Assembly: GCF_965638725.1 (NCBI RefSeq)
Contig: NC_134957.1
Coordinates: 16,330,101 to 16,394,100, forward strand
DNA from: Aptenodytes patagonicus
Lineage: Eukaryota; Chordata; Aves; Sphenisciformes; Spheniscidae
DNA: 64,000 bases
Direction of reading: 5' to 3'
This document shows positions 34,701 through 47,300 of the stretch, piece by piece (the stretch's first letter is position 1; every line of letters starts with the position of its first letter). The notes under the pieces are model-generated. The model saw nothing but the letters and a program-made list of their open reading frames with translations. It did not search any database and was not told where the DNA came from. The position numbers and the translations under genes are program-made.

Positions 34701-36070
34701 GCAGTGGAGTGACTTTGGCATTTACCTTCCTGTGCCCCAAGGAGTAAACCAGCCCAGCAAGTCTGCAGCAGGGAACCAGCACAGCCCTGTGGTGGTGCTG
34801 ATGTTTGCTGGCAGCTGCTTCAGCCCTCAACACACGGTCCCCACCAGTCGTCGGTCCTTAGATTGCGTGGTTTGGCTCTTAATTTGTGTTGGGGTGGCTC
34901 TAACAGAAGCTGCCTGCGAAGTTCAGCTGCAGCCGGAGCACTTGGAAGATCTCCCATGTGCAGTGACTACCTCTGCTCAGCCATGGTACTGAGGTCAGAT
35001 GCCTGCTCTCGCACAACTGTAGGAGCCTGGTTCTCCTTGAAACCTCTGACAAAGCTGATCTGAAGCTGGCAAACAAATCAAAAGGTGACCAAGAAGAGGG
35101 GATAGGGCACGAGACTGCTCAAGCATTTATGCTTAGAAAACCAGATAAAACAGTTTGAGAGCTTTGGCAGCGACTCTAAAGTATAGATTTGTTCCCAAAC
35201 ATTTATAAAGTTTTAAACTGAATGTTTGAAGCAACCTTGCTGCATTAGAAACCGTGTGTTCAGTGCCCTGATGCCTCTCATACGTGCTGGAGACAACCAT
35301 CTACTGTGTATTTGGACATCAGGCCTCATCCTGCTAACTGCTGCCGGAGAGTCTCCTTCAACTTGTTTATTGGTGGTTGTGCTGGGGACAGGGATGTGTT
35401 AAAAGAACAAAAAGCAAAGTGGAAATGAAGAGATCCACATGTGTAATCATCAGATGGCAACAGCGCTTGGTCGCTTCTGGAATGAGCTGGACCAGAACTT
35501 GGAGTGAGCGGTTGTATTTCTCTTACCAGGACTCAGATGATAAAGCTCGACACATCTCTCGGTGGTCATGAGAAATCAACAGGAGTGTGATTTTTTGCAG
35601 TATCACCACCTGCCTGAAGTTGTTTCAGCAACTCTGCTGTGGAGGAGAGTTCCTGAACTTGTGTTTATATTACGTGTTTCTAGAATAAATCAAAGCACTA
35701 CCTAGCTTCCAGATTAGCAGAATGTTAAAATGCACATGGTGAACACTCAAATAACCCTAAAAACTTGCAGTGTTAACCCAATTCTAAGGTTATAAATAAC
35801 CATAAAGACTTAGGTGAAGGTATCAGTGATAAAAGTAGGGGGAAGGGATGGGTACTGACTGTGCAGAGAAGAGGTTTTCAGATAATGGGAGGTATCTGGA
35901 TGTCTCCTGTTGAAACCTTGGCATTTTAATAGTGTGCTCTTCATGCCACCCTCTTAAATCTCCTTGCCTGTTTGCTGAATTTGAGAACTGTAAATGTTTG
36001 CACACGTTCATTGCTGCAAGGGTAGGTGAAGAAAAGTTCTTGAGAAGTTTTTGGGCCAAGCAGTGTAGAA
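31747..36070. other. Gene-free intergenic region
   Basis: No supported exon or repeat family. It contains a 9-bp inverted repeat (33079-33087 with 33105-33113) in sequence rich in CCAGAACC/GGTCC-type words. Open frames of up to 162 codons overlap on both strands and resemble nothing known. Confidence 0.5.
33079..33113. repeat. Inverted repeat, 9-bp stem
   Basis: ACCAGAACC at 33079-33087 pairs with GGTTCTGGT at 33105-33113 around a 17-nt loop. It lies in a patch of repeated AACCA and GGTCC words. No gene is nearby. Confidence 0.6.
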
Positions 36071-36166
36071 GCATAGAATCATAGAATCATAGAGTAGTTT
36101 GGGTTGGAAGGGACCTCTAAAGGTCATCTAGTCCAACCCCCCTGCCATGGGCAGGGACATGTTCCA

Positions 36167-36970
36167 CTAGATCAGGTTGCTCAGAGCCCCGTCCAACCTG
36201 ACCTGGAATGTTTCCAGGGATGGGGCATCCACCACCTCTCTGGGCAACCTGGGCCAGTGCTTCACCACCCTCAGCGTAAAAAATGTCTTCCTTACATCTA
36301 GTCTAAATCTACCACCCTTTAGTTTAAAGCCATTCCCCCTTGTCCTGTCGCAACAGGCCCTGCTAAAAAGTTTGTCCCCATCTTTTTTATAAGCCCCCTT
36401 GAAGTACTGATAGGCTGCAATAAGGTCTCCCCGAAGCCTTCTCCTCTCCAGGCTGAACAACCCCAACTCTCTCAGCCTTTCTTCATAGGAGAGGTGTTCC
36501 GCCCCCCTGATCATTTTCGTGGCCCTCTTCTGGACCCGCTCCAACAGGTCCGTGTCTTTCTTATGCTGAGGGCTCCAGAGCTGGACGCAGTACTGCAGGT
36601 GGGGTCTCACCAGAGCAGAGTAGAGGGGCAGAATCCCCTCCCTCGACCTGCTGGCCACGCTGCTTTGGATGCAGCCCAGGATACAATTGGCCTTCTGGGC
36701 TGCGAGAGCACATTGCTGGCTCATGTCCTGCTCTTCATCCACCAGTACCCCCAAGTCCTTCTGGGCGGGGCTGCTCTCAATCCCTTCATCCCCCAGCCTG
36801 TATTGATACCGGGGGTTGCCCCAACCCAGGTGTAGGACCTTGCACTTGGCCTTGTTAAACCTCATGAGGTTCACACGGGCCCACTTCTCAAGCTTGTCCA
36901 GGTCCCTCTGGATGGCATCCCGTCCCTCTGGCGTGTCGACCACACCACTCAGCTTGGTGTCATCTGCAAA
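36167..36970 (-). pseudogene. CR1 ORF2 fragment: RT catalytic FADD motif to C terminus
   Basis: The frame opens just before [12 protein letters not shown] (the FADD codons are at 36959-36970) and runs to the natural stop after LDGALSNLI. It has the thumb-type region ([34 protein letters not shown]) and the CR1 C terminus ([47 protein letters not shown]). The first methionine of the frame is at 36943, but biologically this is a continuation of the upstream RT piece, separated from it by a frame change. Confidence 0.9.
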
Positions 36971-37650
36971 CTTGCTGAGGGTGCACTTGATCCCACTATG
37001 TCATTGATGAAGATATTAAACAGTACCAGTCCCAATACGGACCCCTGCGGGATGCCACTCGTCACCAACCTCCATCTGGACATTGAGCCGTTGACCACTA
37101 CCCTCTGGATGCGACCATCCAACCAATTCCTCACCCACCGGACAGTCCACCCATCAAATCCATGTCTCTCCAGTTTAGAGAGAAGGATGTTGTGGGGGAC
37201 TGTGTCAAAGGCCTTACAGAGGTCCAGATAGACAACATCTGTAGCCCTTCCCGTGTCCACTGATGCAGTCACCCCATCATAGAAGGCCACCAGGTTGGTC
37301 AGGCAGGACTTGCCCTTGGTGAAACCGTGCTGGCTGTCTCGAATCACCTCCCCGTCCTCCATGTGCCTTAGCATAGCTTCCAGGAGGATCTGTTCCATGA
37401 TCTTCCCAGGCACAGAGGTGAGACTGACTGGCCTGTAGTTCCCCGGGTCTTCCTTTTTCCCCTTTTTAAAAATGGGGGTTATGTTTCCCCTTTTCCAGTC
37501 AGTGGGAACTTCACCAGGCTGCCACGACTTCTCAAATACAATGGATAGTGGCTTAGCAACTTCATCCACCAGTTCCTTCAGGACCCACGGATGGATCTCA
37601 TCGGGTCCCATGGACTTGTGCACCTTCAGGTGCCTTAGATGGTCTAATGA
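36949..37650 (-). pseudogene. CR1 ORF2 fragment: reverse transcriptase core
   Basis: Contains [38 protein letters not shown], the catalytic motif A region ([14 protein letters not shown]) and motif B ([20 protein letters not shown]). The frame then leaves the CR1 pattern: at about 36990-37000 a small deletion shifts the reading frame just before the FADD motif, which lies in the next piece. The open stretch starts with [17 protein letters not shown]; its junction to the upstream piece is a further frame change at about 37637-37655. Confidence 0.9.
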
Positions 37651-37654
37651 ACCT

Positions 37655-38701
37655 GATGTTCTCCCACAGTGGGCGGCTCTTCATTCTCCCAGTCCCCACC
37701 TTTGCCTTCTGCGGCTCAGGTGGTGAGGCTTGAGCACTTGCCGGTGAAGACCGAGGCAAAAAAGTCACTGAGTACCTCCACGTTCTCCGTATTCCAGGTA
37801 ACCAGGTCTCCCATTTCGTTCCGGAGAGGGCCCACATTTTCCCTCGTCTTCCTTTTATCCCCAACGTACCTACAGAATCTTTTCTTGTTGCCCTTGACGT
37901 CCCTGGCCAGATGTAATTCTATTGGGGCTTTAGCTTTCCTAACCTGATCCCTGGCTGCTCGGACAATTTCTCTGTATTCCTCCCAGGCTCCCTGTCCTTG
38001 CTTCCACCCTCTGTAGGCTTCCTTTTTGGGTTTGAGTTTGTCCAGGAGCTCCTTGTTCATCCATGCAGGCCTCCTGGTGTTTTTGCCTGACTTCCTCTTT
38101 GTTGGGATGCATCGCTCCTGAGCTTGGAGGAGGTGATCCTTGAATATTACCCAGCTTTCTGGGGCCCCTCTTCCCTCCGGGGCTTTGTCCCATGGCACTC
38201 TACCAAGCAGATCCCTAAAGAGGCCAAAGCCTGCTCTTCTGAAGTCCAGGGTAGTGAGCTCACTGTGCGCCCTCCTCGGTGCCCTAAGGATCTTGAACTC
38301 CACCATTTCATGGTCACTGCAGCCCAGGCTGCCCTTGAGCTTCACATTCCCCACCAGCCCCTCCTTGTTGGTGAGAACAAGGTCCAGCATAGCACCTCTC
38401 CTCGTTGGCTCCTCTACCACTTGGAGAAGGAAGTTATCATCGATGCATTCCAGGAACCTCCCGGATTGTTTATGCCCTGCTGTGTTGTTCCTCCAAGAGA
38501 TGTCTGGGTGGTTGAAGTCCCCCATGAGGACCAGGGCCTGTGAGCGTGAGGCTGCTCCTATCTGTCTATAGAGGGCCTCATCCGCTCGGTCTTCCTGGTT
38601 GGGTGGCCTGTAGCAGACCCCCACCGTAATGTCACCTGTCCCCGCCTTCCCTTTAATTCTGACCCATAAGCTCTTGGTCGGCTCCTCGTCCATCCCCAGG
38701 C
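37655..38701 (-). pseudogene. CR1 ORF2 fragment: C-terminal endonuclease half and linker
   Basis: Reads [18 protein letters not shown], the endonuclease motifs [21 protein letters not shown] and [10 protein letters not shown] (with the catalytic Asp-His pair), then the basic linker to [15 protein letters not shown]. An in-frame TGA (minus strand, 37716-37718) follows, after which the CR1-like sequence [19 protein letters not shown] continues. An ATG at 38813 that opens this frame lies outside the element, in flanking DNA, so it is not a real start. Confidence 0.9.
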
Positions 38702-40536
38702 ATGTCACATAACGGAGAGAATGATTTGGATAATCTGAGCTGAGTGGGTTGGTGAGTGGGTTTATGTCACCATTTTTCTGTCCTGGTGTGATTTTAGCCT
38801 TTAAATGGTACACACATTACTTTTTCCCCCTTTTGTTAACATCCTTGGAACAGCGCTCTGTGGTGTGGTCCAGGGCAGCTGCTGGGGCCAGCAAGAGCTG
38901 GCGAGGGGCAGCCGGGTGGCAGGGCTGGACCTCCATGGGGCTGGGCAGGAGCCTGCCCTGGGGCAAGGGCCATGGGAACCCCACACAACCGCGCCCCAGC
39001 AGCACCCACCTCCCCCCTGCTCCCACCCATGCTCCTCATTTTTCTTTTCGGACAGTGCCTGGCACGTAGCAGACCCTTCTTGCCTGCAGGCCAGGAGGAG
39101 GTCATCTTCTGGCAGACTGCTGTGTGCGCGCTTGGGGTACAGCAACAGGACTAGTCGGAGCAGAGAGCCCGAATGGCACAAGGAGCATCAGGAAGGGTCC
39201 CCCGGCTCCATAGGAGACACCCCAACAACCGACCCACCTCACCCGTCCCCAGGCCTCCCTTGTCACATTGCAAAGTGCCACCTTGTGGTAGCTGCTGAAG
39301 CCACTGAGCACCCGCCTCACCAAGGAAAGCCACTTTGCAGTAAAATGACTCTCCGGTACTTACAAATCTTTCAGGGTATTAAAAGGGGCTTAAAACCTGC
39401 TGCATTTCTTGCTTTAGCTTGGAGGTGGTTCAGAGCTGGGTTTGACTGGCAGCTCAGCCACTGCTTGCAGTTTAGGTTCTTTGGGATGGGATGATGAATC
39501 CCTGCCTTCCCCAGCCCCCGTCACCCCTCTGCCTTCGGGATGGGCTGAGCCCCGAGAGTTTAGCTCCGAGCTGCAGCCAGTGAAGCTCTCAGTACGCAAA
39601 CCTCAGTGGCGGGGTCAGAGCCAGGTTCATCAGAAGTGCTCCAGCTTCAGAAAATAAAGGCTTTTATTTTGGGGGATGGAGGGGAGAGGACAAGAATGAT
39701 TTCCAACATGCTAATAAAAACCCTAAAGTAAATAACTAAGTGTTCTTCCATTTCACTGCAGCTCTTAGAAAATTTCCCAGGATGTCTTTAAAGAGCTCAT
39801 TGTAAAATAGTGGGATGTTCTTTCCCCACAGGTATATGTTAAAATAAAAACATTTCATTTTCTCCACTTGAAATTATTATAGAATTACCTGGTCTTGGGA
39901 TTACTGTGAAGACCTTTGGGAAATCATTCTCCTGGGCTGCATCACGTGAGATGAGCTACAGCCACGCAGGTCCACAGTGTTGTATAGCAGGGGAGGGAAC
40001 AGTTCAGCATGCAGTCTTGCCCGCCTGGCTGTAAAGGGGAAATCATAGGTTTGACTGGGATTATATTTAAACCTTTATGTCATCATGTCATCAGCAGTGA
40101 AACTGGTTCTGTTCTTTAATTTAAACTTTTAAAAATAAAAGTGAGGCTTTAGTACGAATGGTATTGTTTGCCACAATCTGATTGACTCAGCCAATTTTTT
40201 TTTTCTAGTTGAAGTATTTTGTTGCAGGAATTAACAGATATCTAATTACTACCAAACTTATTTTAACATTACAGCACAAACATGTGTACATAGGAAGCAG
40301 AGGTCTTCCTCTGCGTGCATCCTCCTCTGTCTACCTGGAAGAGCAGTCCGGCTCTTAACTGCTGACACGGAGCACCTTGGGGAAGGTGCTGAGCCCTGTT
40401 GGCCAGGGAAAGGAGTGCTGATGCTATCTGATCCCTTGGGGAGTTGAGCCTAAGGCAGACCAATAAATTGAATGTTTTCATTGACTTCAGTAGCCTTTTG
40501 ATTAGATTGCCATTCCCTTCATAGACTCGAGGACCA

Positions 40537-40574
40537 GAGTAATAAAGGTAATGAAGGATGAGTAATAAAGGTAA
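40537..40574 (+). repeat. 15-nt direct repeat, period 23
   Basis: GAGTAATAAAGGTAA occurs at 40537-40551 and again at 40560-40574, probably a small local duplication. Confidence 0.7.
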
Positions 40575-43500
40575 GCACAGATGCTCAGCCACCGCAGTCC
40601 CTTCGACATGCCAGTCCATTGAACCTGTTTGCTGTTCTGACCTCATCTTGGCTAGAATTTGATTTTGAGTCTCTATAGGTGGGTGGATCGGGCAGCGCCC
40701 TGCTCAAAGTACTGCTTCAGCTGTGTGGAAAATATTGTGCCAGGCTGTATGTTTATTAATAAGCTGATTTTGTAAGGACATGGAGCACCATGTCTGAGCT
40801 CTTGGGGCAGGGCTAGCTAATGATATTGGACAGCGAGCAACTGTCACTTTTGCTAAATCTGTCATATTGCAAGTAAGCTGCTTACAGCATGCAGTTGAGG
40901 TGGGCAGAATGACAGTCTAATCCACCTTAGGGCTCTACCCAAAGTCAAATTTGGAGTCTGTGTTTCTCAAGAACATAGTTGTCCCTTGGAAACCATTGTC
41001 TCAGAGGCACAAAGAAAGCTAAGGAGTAGAACAGCCACCAGCTTTGCTGAATAAACTCCATCTGTGTGTCTGCTCGAGGGCTTGTAGACCCTCATCCCTG
41101 AGCGATAATATAATGGGACTTCTGAGGAACAGAAGCAACACAGAATTTGTCAGAAAACATACCCTTGTACATTGCTTAGCAATGCAGCACAGGTTTGCAA
41201 ACAACCTGAGGAGCTGGAACAGAGCCTTGTATAGAAAAGGGGAACGCTGTGAGACCCAGTCAGCAGTATAGGACTCTCAGCAAAGCTTTCATGGGTGGGA
41301 GCTGTGGCAAGTGGCGCACAAAGAGGCTCTTGGCTATCTCTTTCTGTTCCCTGTGTAGCAAGATGCCAATCCCTAACCTAAAGACCCCGCCGGGACCTTA
41401 CCTGCACCAGTGCGAGTGCAGCCCATGTGCTCTGCAATGGCTGTATGATGGGTTTGGGGGTGGGAGGAAGGTGTGGGCACCCGCGTCTGCTGATACCTTC
41501 TTGCACCGCCTCCCGCTGGCGTTCAGCCCCAGGCCGTTCTTCCCTGTTGCTACACTGGGCATGACTGTTCCTTCATGCTTCCGTGGTAGGAAAACAGTGG
41601 ATTTCTCCCAGGTTTCTCCCTCTCTTTTTACAGGTGAGACTTCACCCATGCATCACAAGACGCAACATGTCTTTCAGAAATGATCCCCCATTTTGGCCCT
41701 CATTTGGCCAAAGTGTGTAGCAGATCCTTGAATTGGAGTAGATAAATAATCCCGTTGATGGAGGTGCTGCTTAATATTAAACTAAGTCTGTTGCTGAATC
41801 AGCTCCTTGATCTTTGGCAACCTTTGTGCTACAGAAGTGTTTATAGATGTAAACATTAGATCGTAGATACAGTTTCTTCAGATGACGCTGCAGCATATAG
41901 GGCACAGTGCTGAGCTTTATGGGACAATAAAACTCAGTACTGAACGCTGTGAATAGTTTCCTCTTCGCAGATCTTTATATCCACTCTTAACAACGGTTCC
42001 TCAGTGGCATTTAATAGTGTCTAAGAATATCTTCCCACCCCTTAAATTGTCCTGTCATCTGTGCAGTGCTCCACATGTAGAGGGTGCTTGCTGATACTAT
42101 TGTCTTTCCTGTGGTTGCATGAGAAGCTCCACATGAGGTTGGAGTGCTGTGTTAAGCTGGGACAGTAGATCGTACATAGAGTTTGAAGGCTGTCAATTAC
42201 AATAGGCATTTTGAAATGATGGGACTGTACAAAATATGCCTGGAATGAGCTTCAGGAGGCCTTCAGTTTTGTTGCTCCCACACAGGAGATCCACAACAGT
42301 CAAAGGTAGAGATGTGCCTACGTGACTTCTAGAGTTAAAGCTTAAGAAAACAAGACAGGAAAGTGGTTTTAAATGCTATCAGGAAAATGAGATGGGAGAT
42401 AGATTAAATACCTTATTAAAATCACTTAGTGGCAGGGCTGTAGGTTCAGTGTGGAATTCCTGGCTGTCAGCCCACCGACACCGACAACAATCATGTGCTT
42501 CTGAGATACAGAGCTGAGGTCCCCTCCATTTCCTGCAGACACCGGGGAGCACATGAGACTCCTTGGTGACCATCGTAGATGATGGGTTGTGCGACCAAGG
42601 GTACCAATTCACGGGTAGCTGGTTTAAGACCAAAGAAGGCAGTTCTGTCTTCTGCTTCCTGCCATCTCCGCTGTATCAGCACAGTAGTGGCAAAGTAGTT
42701 GAAAGCTGATCTTTTTAAAACTTTTCTTCCAGCATTAGCTTTCAACCATGCAAGCATGATTTTCCACGGAAGGGAGGCTAGGAGTGGCGGAAGTGCTTTT
42801 TCAAGGGCAAGATTTGCTTGAGCTGGTCATGAAACTGCACCCTGAGGGCTGCTGAATCAGGCTGCTCGTAAAAGTCAAGAGCATTTTAATGTATGACATG
42901 TTTATGTCCTTTCTTGAAGTGCTATAATGAGGATAAAGTGATAGCATCAGGGAAACGGGGTCACAGAGCGGAGCCCTGGGGAAGAGCATGCCCGGCTCCT
43001 CTGGTGTTTACCTCGAGATGTGTTTTGGTTACCGACTGCTAAACATAGCAAAGCTGAAGGTGCTTATCACTCTTCTGAATTTCAAACAGTTTGTTGTGTC
43101 TTACTGGAGAGCACATCATTGGTAGCTTTAACCAGCTGTAATATAGAGGCTGTTGAAAAACACAGCTCTGTTACCATAACAGCACTTTTATTTTTATCTT
43201 CAGGAGGCAACATTTGTTGAAATTACCTTTTGGCTCCCAAAAGGTGAAGACGTTTCTAATTGAAATGGTACCTGTGAGTACATGTAACTTCTTTTTAAGG
43301 TAGAAAAATGTTTACTGGTAGGCTTATACATTTGGTTTGTGTGTTCTCTGCAGTCTTCAGCAATTGGGTTGGGGTTTTCTTGGATGGCTTTAGCAATTAT
43401 TTAGGAGATGATGGACAGTCAAGGGTTTTGAATTCTCTTTAGATGACTTTAGTATGAGGCCTATGAGGATGAGCATGCTGTATTGCCACTGGAGAGATCC

Positions 43501-43971
43501 AGTGAGGCATTTATGCCTAAAAATCACTCCCCAAATTAGCCCACCTACCAGATGGGAGATCCACCTTGAGGGCTTGAAGGCCTCGCTGAGGAACCCACGG
43601 GCAGTGCTGGAGAGCACCCCAAAAAAGTGATTCCTCGAAGTGTTTTAGGCCATGTACATTCAGATTGGTACTTTCTTACCATGATGGTTAAACTTTCATT
43701 GTCCTATTGATTTAGAGGCTACAACTTGCATTTAAAGCTCGGCATCAGAGATGTAGTCTGTAAAATCCTTTCATGGTCTACTCTCAGAGAAGATTGGCAC
43801 CTGTTTGCTGCCCTGGTCCTAAAACCCATGTTCCCAGAAGGTCAATGGCAAGCAGTACTGTGAGTTAAAAGTACTTGGTGGGAAAGATATGAGAATAAAT
43901 CCTCCAAAGCAATGTAAGAGCTATTTTAGGCAGAAAGGTTTTCTCTTCCTTAATGCTGTGGGTTTGTTTTG

Positions 43972-43986
43972 TTTTTTTTTTTTTTT
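43972..43986 (+). repeat. T15 homopolymer
   Basis: Fifteen T residues preceded by T/G-rich sequence. Confidence 0.8.
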
Positions 43987-44361
43987 AAGTGTTGCATACA
44001 AATTGTGACCAGCTCTAGAAAGTACTTTAAAAACCTGCAGAATTAGGTAGACTAAATTCTTTCTTGTAGATTTTTATTTTCTTTAAAGCATGCAGTAGAA
44101 TTTGTCAAGACGTGTCATTCTGTTTGTGTCTGTGCCAGTGGATCAGCCATCAGTGCAGAATTCATCTTTTTCTCTATGAAGCTGAACAAAACAAAAAAGT
44201 TTTTGAGTTGTCGAATTCTCAAATCCTTGCTATGTAGGTATTAGAAAATTTTTACTAAATACTGCTGCTCTACTGAAGTCTTTAAAGGAACCTCATCCAA
44301 AAGTTTTACTTTGCAGGTGAGATTCAGTTTCCCAGTAATCTGGGACTCGGCTGCAATCCAG

Positions 44362-44379
44362 AATAAATAAATAAATAAA
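44362..44379 (+). repeat. (AATA)n microsatellite
   Basis: About four and a half AATA units. Confidence 0.85.
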
Positions 44380-47300
44380 AGAAAATGTGCAGACATCAAA
44401 GAACGTTAGTAAATTAAATTACCAGGGTTGGAAAGCTGGCACTACATCCCTAAAAATAGCTCAGCTCGCAGGAAGGTGGCATAATTTAGAATTGGTGGCA
44501 CATAAAAGAAAAGAGGCCCTCGTGACCATCTTGGGCAGGAGTGAGTCTAGGTTTATGTAGGTCCATTTGTTTCAGACATTGAACGTTTCTTGGAAACTGG
44601 GCCCTTTCCAGGCCTTTCAGTTTGGATGTCCTGAGTCGCTTTTCAGAAGTTTAATGCTGTTTGTCTCAAGTGAATCTGGCCGTGGGTTTTGCGTCCCGGT
44701 GCTGTGCACAGTGTGTTCTGAAAACCCAGCTGGTCACTGATCGCTTGGCCTGCCCTGCCCTGGACCAAGGGCTTGTTGGAGGAATTTAGTTTTAAATAAC
44801 ATTTCCACTGTCTAGATCTTTATCGTCATCAGAAGAGAACTTACTCCGAAAGGGCCACTGATTGCCTGTGAGCTACTGCTGGCTCTCACAAGCGCGGCTG
44901 TGTTTACACAAGCCAGGATTTGTTCCTGGGAAGTGGGAAGGTAGGCACTCCGCTCCCGCCGGCGTGCAGGGGGGACAGTTCTGCAGCCTGGCTTCGTCTC
45001 GCTCGCCTAACTGTGAGTTCTCATTGGGCTCTACCAGAAGGTATTTCTGCAGCAGTTCTGACAGTCTAACATCCTCCAGCTACCCATAAATGCATGCTAA
45101 AGCTGTTAATTTTGTTTGGGGTGTTTTTGTTTCGTTGTTTTGGGGGGCAGGTCTGCCTGGGGTGGTTTTGATCTTTTTGAGCTGGATGCTGTGGTTAAGG
45201 CTTCTTCCTAAAGATGCTAAAGCAAGGAAGTTGAGCCATGTTAGACCTAACATGGGTAACATTTACAATCTTGCCCCCTGCTGAATTAAAACTATTGAAA
45301 CACAAAAGCTGCGAAGAGCTAGACTGAATTTTCAGCTTGCACAGCAGCACTTCGTTGAATAGGTATGAACCTAAGCACGAGCTCAAGTTTCACTACATTT
45401 GCTGAATAAGGGCCTAAATTAATAACATCAAGCAATAGTTGGTGCAAGAACTGGCTTCAGCCATGTAGGAAATTTGGGGCTGTATTTTTCAACACACAAT
45501 CCCCTTGCATCGCAACGTCAAAATGAAAAATTCACTTTGCATTCACCAATGCTGAAATTTGGTGGGTTGCAATGGATTTGCATAGCAAATGGCTCAGTAA
45601 CAATACACTGGGTGACAGTGCTGTTGAAACAGAAGATAGCATTGGTGTTTAGAAACAGCTCTTATATGGGAGAAAAAAAGGCTGTTAAGACGTTCTTTTG
45701 TGAAATAGCTCCAGACAAAGCACTGAGCACACTGCAGTGTGTAGGAGAAGAAAAAAGTGCATTAAGGCATCTGTTGCATGAGTCATCAAAACTTATGTAA
45801 ATATGCCTTCTTATAAGCTGTATTTGTCTTATTCATATAAAGGAATCCATAGCAATGCTTCTGTCTTTCCTGAGCAGCAGTGATGTAGGTATGGAGTATA
45901 GTATTCTGATAAGCAGCATTACATGTGTCCATTATCCCTGTGGATCACGGAAGACAAGAGACCAACTAAAAGCAATTCCCCATGACCGTTACTTGGAAAC
46001 TTAAACAAAATCCCAGACCCGCTAATCCGGGATGGTAATGCTATCTAATCTGTTTTTGAAAGACAGGTATGAGTGTCTGAGTAACATGTCAGTTTAAAAT
46101 AATCTTCCTTTTTTTTCACTTGTATGTATCTCTGCATGTGCTTCAGCAGGGAGCCGACGTGAAGGTTAAGAGGCTTTGTTAGCATAGTTGCAATTTTCTT
46201 GCAATTTGTCAGAACCGAGTCATAGCTGGCCAGTGAGAATTGGCAAGAGTCAAAATATGGTGTGACACCAAGAAAAAGTATCTCAGATTGTGTAAGTTCA
46301 AAGTCAGAAAAGTGCTGTGACAGCCTGCCAGCATGATTCACATATTTTGGGAGTGCTTATGCTTCGTACCCTGTTCCTAAGTAGAAGACACCACTCTTTC
46401 GGACATCTTTCAGCCTTGTGCAATCAGTCCATCTGCTTTAAAGATGAAAAAAATATATATTAATAATGAGAGGGATACTAACAGATTGAAATTTCATGGG
46501 GTTTTAGGGATGAACCTCTGTCTGCTGGTCAGAGGCAGCTTTGCCATTCACAAGGGTATTTAGTCACTGTGTAGTCTAACAGAGTGCAATTGCCTTAATA
46601 GACTAGAGTTATCTAAAAGGGTATTCTGTAAACATCAAACGAGGTTCGACTGGGGTTCCTTGTGCATTTTGCTGGGAGTAACTGGGTTTTGGACAAGAGA
46701 AAATATATTTTAGAAATCTATCCATATGTGGAGTATTTTGGAAATTCACCTAAAGGTAAATGAGTAACAGACCCAATATTCCTAGGTTTCTAGCGCTTGG
46801 ATTTTGAGAGCTACAGTAGTCTTTAAAAGGGCTGGCTTCTCTGAAGAAAAGGGGACTTTTTAATGTAATGTATGTTGAGCTTTGGGGATGGTTTTGGATT
46901 TGGGCCACCCTTTCAACCACTGACATACCCCTATACTACAAACTTTAAACCACCCAGAGAAAAAACTGAGGCCTTTGATGTTGTACCAAGATCCTCTGGT
47001 GCCACAGAACTACCAGTGGCCACCGTAACGGTGAGCCTGGCATCAGGCCTGTGAGGTTTATCCTGGCTGTCTCCTTTCTGATGTGTTTGCCTGATGTTTG
47101 AACTCTGTGTAAGTCAACTCAGGGGGTCCTAGATTTTCAGCTCTGGAGCCCAGGAGAGCAGAAAGGAGGCTCTTGGCTCCAGTGCCCTAACTGGCTTGTC
47201 CTTTGTCCAGGACAGCACAAGTTATTTTCTTCTAAGCAAATATTTACTAAGTGCATGGGGGAGAGTTCATATACAATTTGTTGGCATTACGTCAATACAG

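Larger units (their letters stand above)
36071..38701 (-). mobile_element. CR1 LINE, 2.6 kb, 5'-truncated, defective
   Basis: The plus strand starts with CATAGAATC repeats (the 3' tail) and continues through a short 3'UTR into ORF2 on the minus strand. CR1 similarity ends at about 38701, within the endonuclease domain, so the 5'UTR, ORF1 and the N-terminal endonuclease are missing. The remaining ORF2 is broken into three open pieces by one stop and two frame changes. The 3'UTR differs from that of the CR1 at 26 kb, indicating another subfamily. Truncation at the 5' end is the usual result of CR1 target-primed insertion. Confidence 0.95.

Noticed and set aside
38702..38813. ATG at 38813 as the start of a 365-residue protein
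   Set aside because: The first 38 or so residues are flanking DNA read through into a 5'-truncated CR1.
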